Below are positions 5,167 to 5,659 of a stretch of 5,659 bases of DNA, in pieces. Positions within the stretch are counted from its first letter, which is position 1, and each line of letters begins with the position of its first letter. The DNA comes from JADJNW01 sp046314415 (GTDB lineage Bacteria > Bacteroidota > Bacteroidia > Chitinophagales > Saprospiraceae): assembly GCA_046314415.1 (NCBI GenBank), contig JBKBWT010000399.1, forward strand, positions 1-5,659, given 5' to 3'. The notes beneath the pieces were generated by a model. That model made no database searches. It worked only from the letters and a program-made list of their open reading frames with translations, and had not been told where the DNA came from. Both the position numbers and the translations under genes were made by a program.

Positions 5167-5659
5167 ATGCGGCATATAACATTTGTTCTAAGTTTAATAT
5201 TATTTGGACTATCAGCTTGCCAAAACGAAAAAGTAGCAACCGACCCCGACAAAAAATTAGTAGTAGCCGTTGCCGCCAATGCCCAATTTGCCATGGAAGC
5301 GCTGAAGGAAGCTTTTGAAAAAAGCAGCGATGCAAGGGTCGAACTGGTCGTGGGCTCTTCGGGCAAACTCACCGCTCAGTTATTGCAAGGGGCACCGTAT
5401 GATATATTCGTTTCTGCTGATATGAAATACCCCGACACGCTTTTCCGTGCGGGTATAGCCGCGGAGGCACCGACTACGTACGCCTATGGAACACTGGTGA
5501 TTTGGACTTGTAAAGATATCAATCTCACCTCCGGCGTGCGCGTGGTAGTGAGCAATAATGTGCAAAAAATAGCGATCGCCAACCCAAGAACGGCGCCTTA
5601 TGGCGAAGAAACGATGCGTGTACTAAGCAATCTTCGGGTGTATGATAGCAATGTAGCCA
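5167..5659 (+). CDS. modA: Molybdate ABC transporter substrate-binding lipoprotein (5' part, 164 codons, runs off the window)
   Basis: This encodes the periplasmic binding protein that captures molybdate (and often tungstate) for a ModBC importer. Residues 1-18 are a lipoprotein signal: short basic start MRH, hydrophobic core, lipobox LSAC with the acylated Cys at 18. The mature part begins with LVVAVAANAQFAMEALKEAF (31-50), the first strand and helix of the fold. It continues with the oxyanion-binding GSSGKL (63-68), GAPYDIFVSAD (75-85), and NPRTAPYGEE (139-148), a motif typical of ModA. These segments match ModA in order and spacing. Family members are about 250 aa, so about one third is missing past the window edge and no stop is seen. 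The ATG at 5167 is chosen because it starts the signal peptide; the preceding bases are almost pure A/T with no Shine-Dalgarno. modB and modC would be expected next. A tungstate-preferring variant cannot be excluded from sequence alone. Confidence 0.9.
   Translation, partial: MRHITFVLSLILFGLSACQNEKVATDPDKKLVVAVAANAQFAMEALKEAFEKSSDARVELVVGSSGKLTAQLLQGAPYDIFVSADMKYPDTLFRAGIAAEAPTTYAYGTLVIWTCKDINLTSGVRVVVSNNVQKIAIANPRTAPYGEETMRVLSNLRVYDSNVA

Overview
The window looks like a piece of a Bacteroidota (Bacteroidetes) chromosome, probably from a draft or metagenome scaffold because it contains a 10-N gap. The clues are a TAnnTTTG-type -7 box before the ABC-F gene, start codons without Shine-Dalgarno sequences, an S23-type four-helix-bundle protein, and a membrane protein that I associate with the Bacteroidota family DUF5690. 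The lineage is inferred from these traits; there is no rRNA or marker gene to prove it.

Layout. Positions 35-116 form a long imperfect hairpin. Next comes a leftward two-gene operon: a 226-aa protein (1096-416) and, 7 nt further on, a 90-aa helical protein (408-136). The 226-aa gene is strikingly AT-rich. Its second half resembles domain IV of elongation factor G, including the tip motif YHxxDSS, so it may be a free-standing EF-G domain IV-like protein. A short divergent promoter region (1097-1189) separates this operon from a rightward ABC-F ATPase gene of Uup type (1190-3077). That gene appears split by the gap at 2126-2135, but the same 9 bases lie on both sides of the gap. Collapsing them restores one 622-aa frame.

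Downstream, a leftward four-helix-bundle gene (3172-3549) is bracketed by arrays of degenerate 7-nt repeats (ACTGTTA/ACCGATA type) at 3085-3112, 3130-3170 and 3656-3704. The arrays are partly inverted relative to each other, so the cassette looks like a small inserted element. It is followed by a rightward 12-TM transporter-like protein (3810-5108) and the start of a molybdate-binding lipoprotein gene, modA (5167 to the window end).

How the genes may work together. Uup-type ABC-F proteins act on the ribosome. The EF-G domain IV-like protein and the S23-like protein also have ribosome-linked families, so a translation-related theme on the left is possible but unproven. The right side begins what is probably a molybdate uptake locus (modA, with modB and modC expected beyond the window). 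The DUF5690-like protein is its upstream neighbour.
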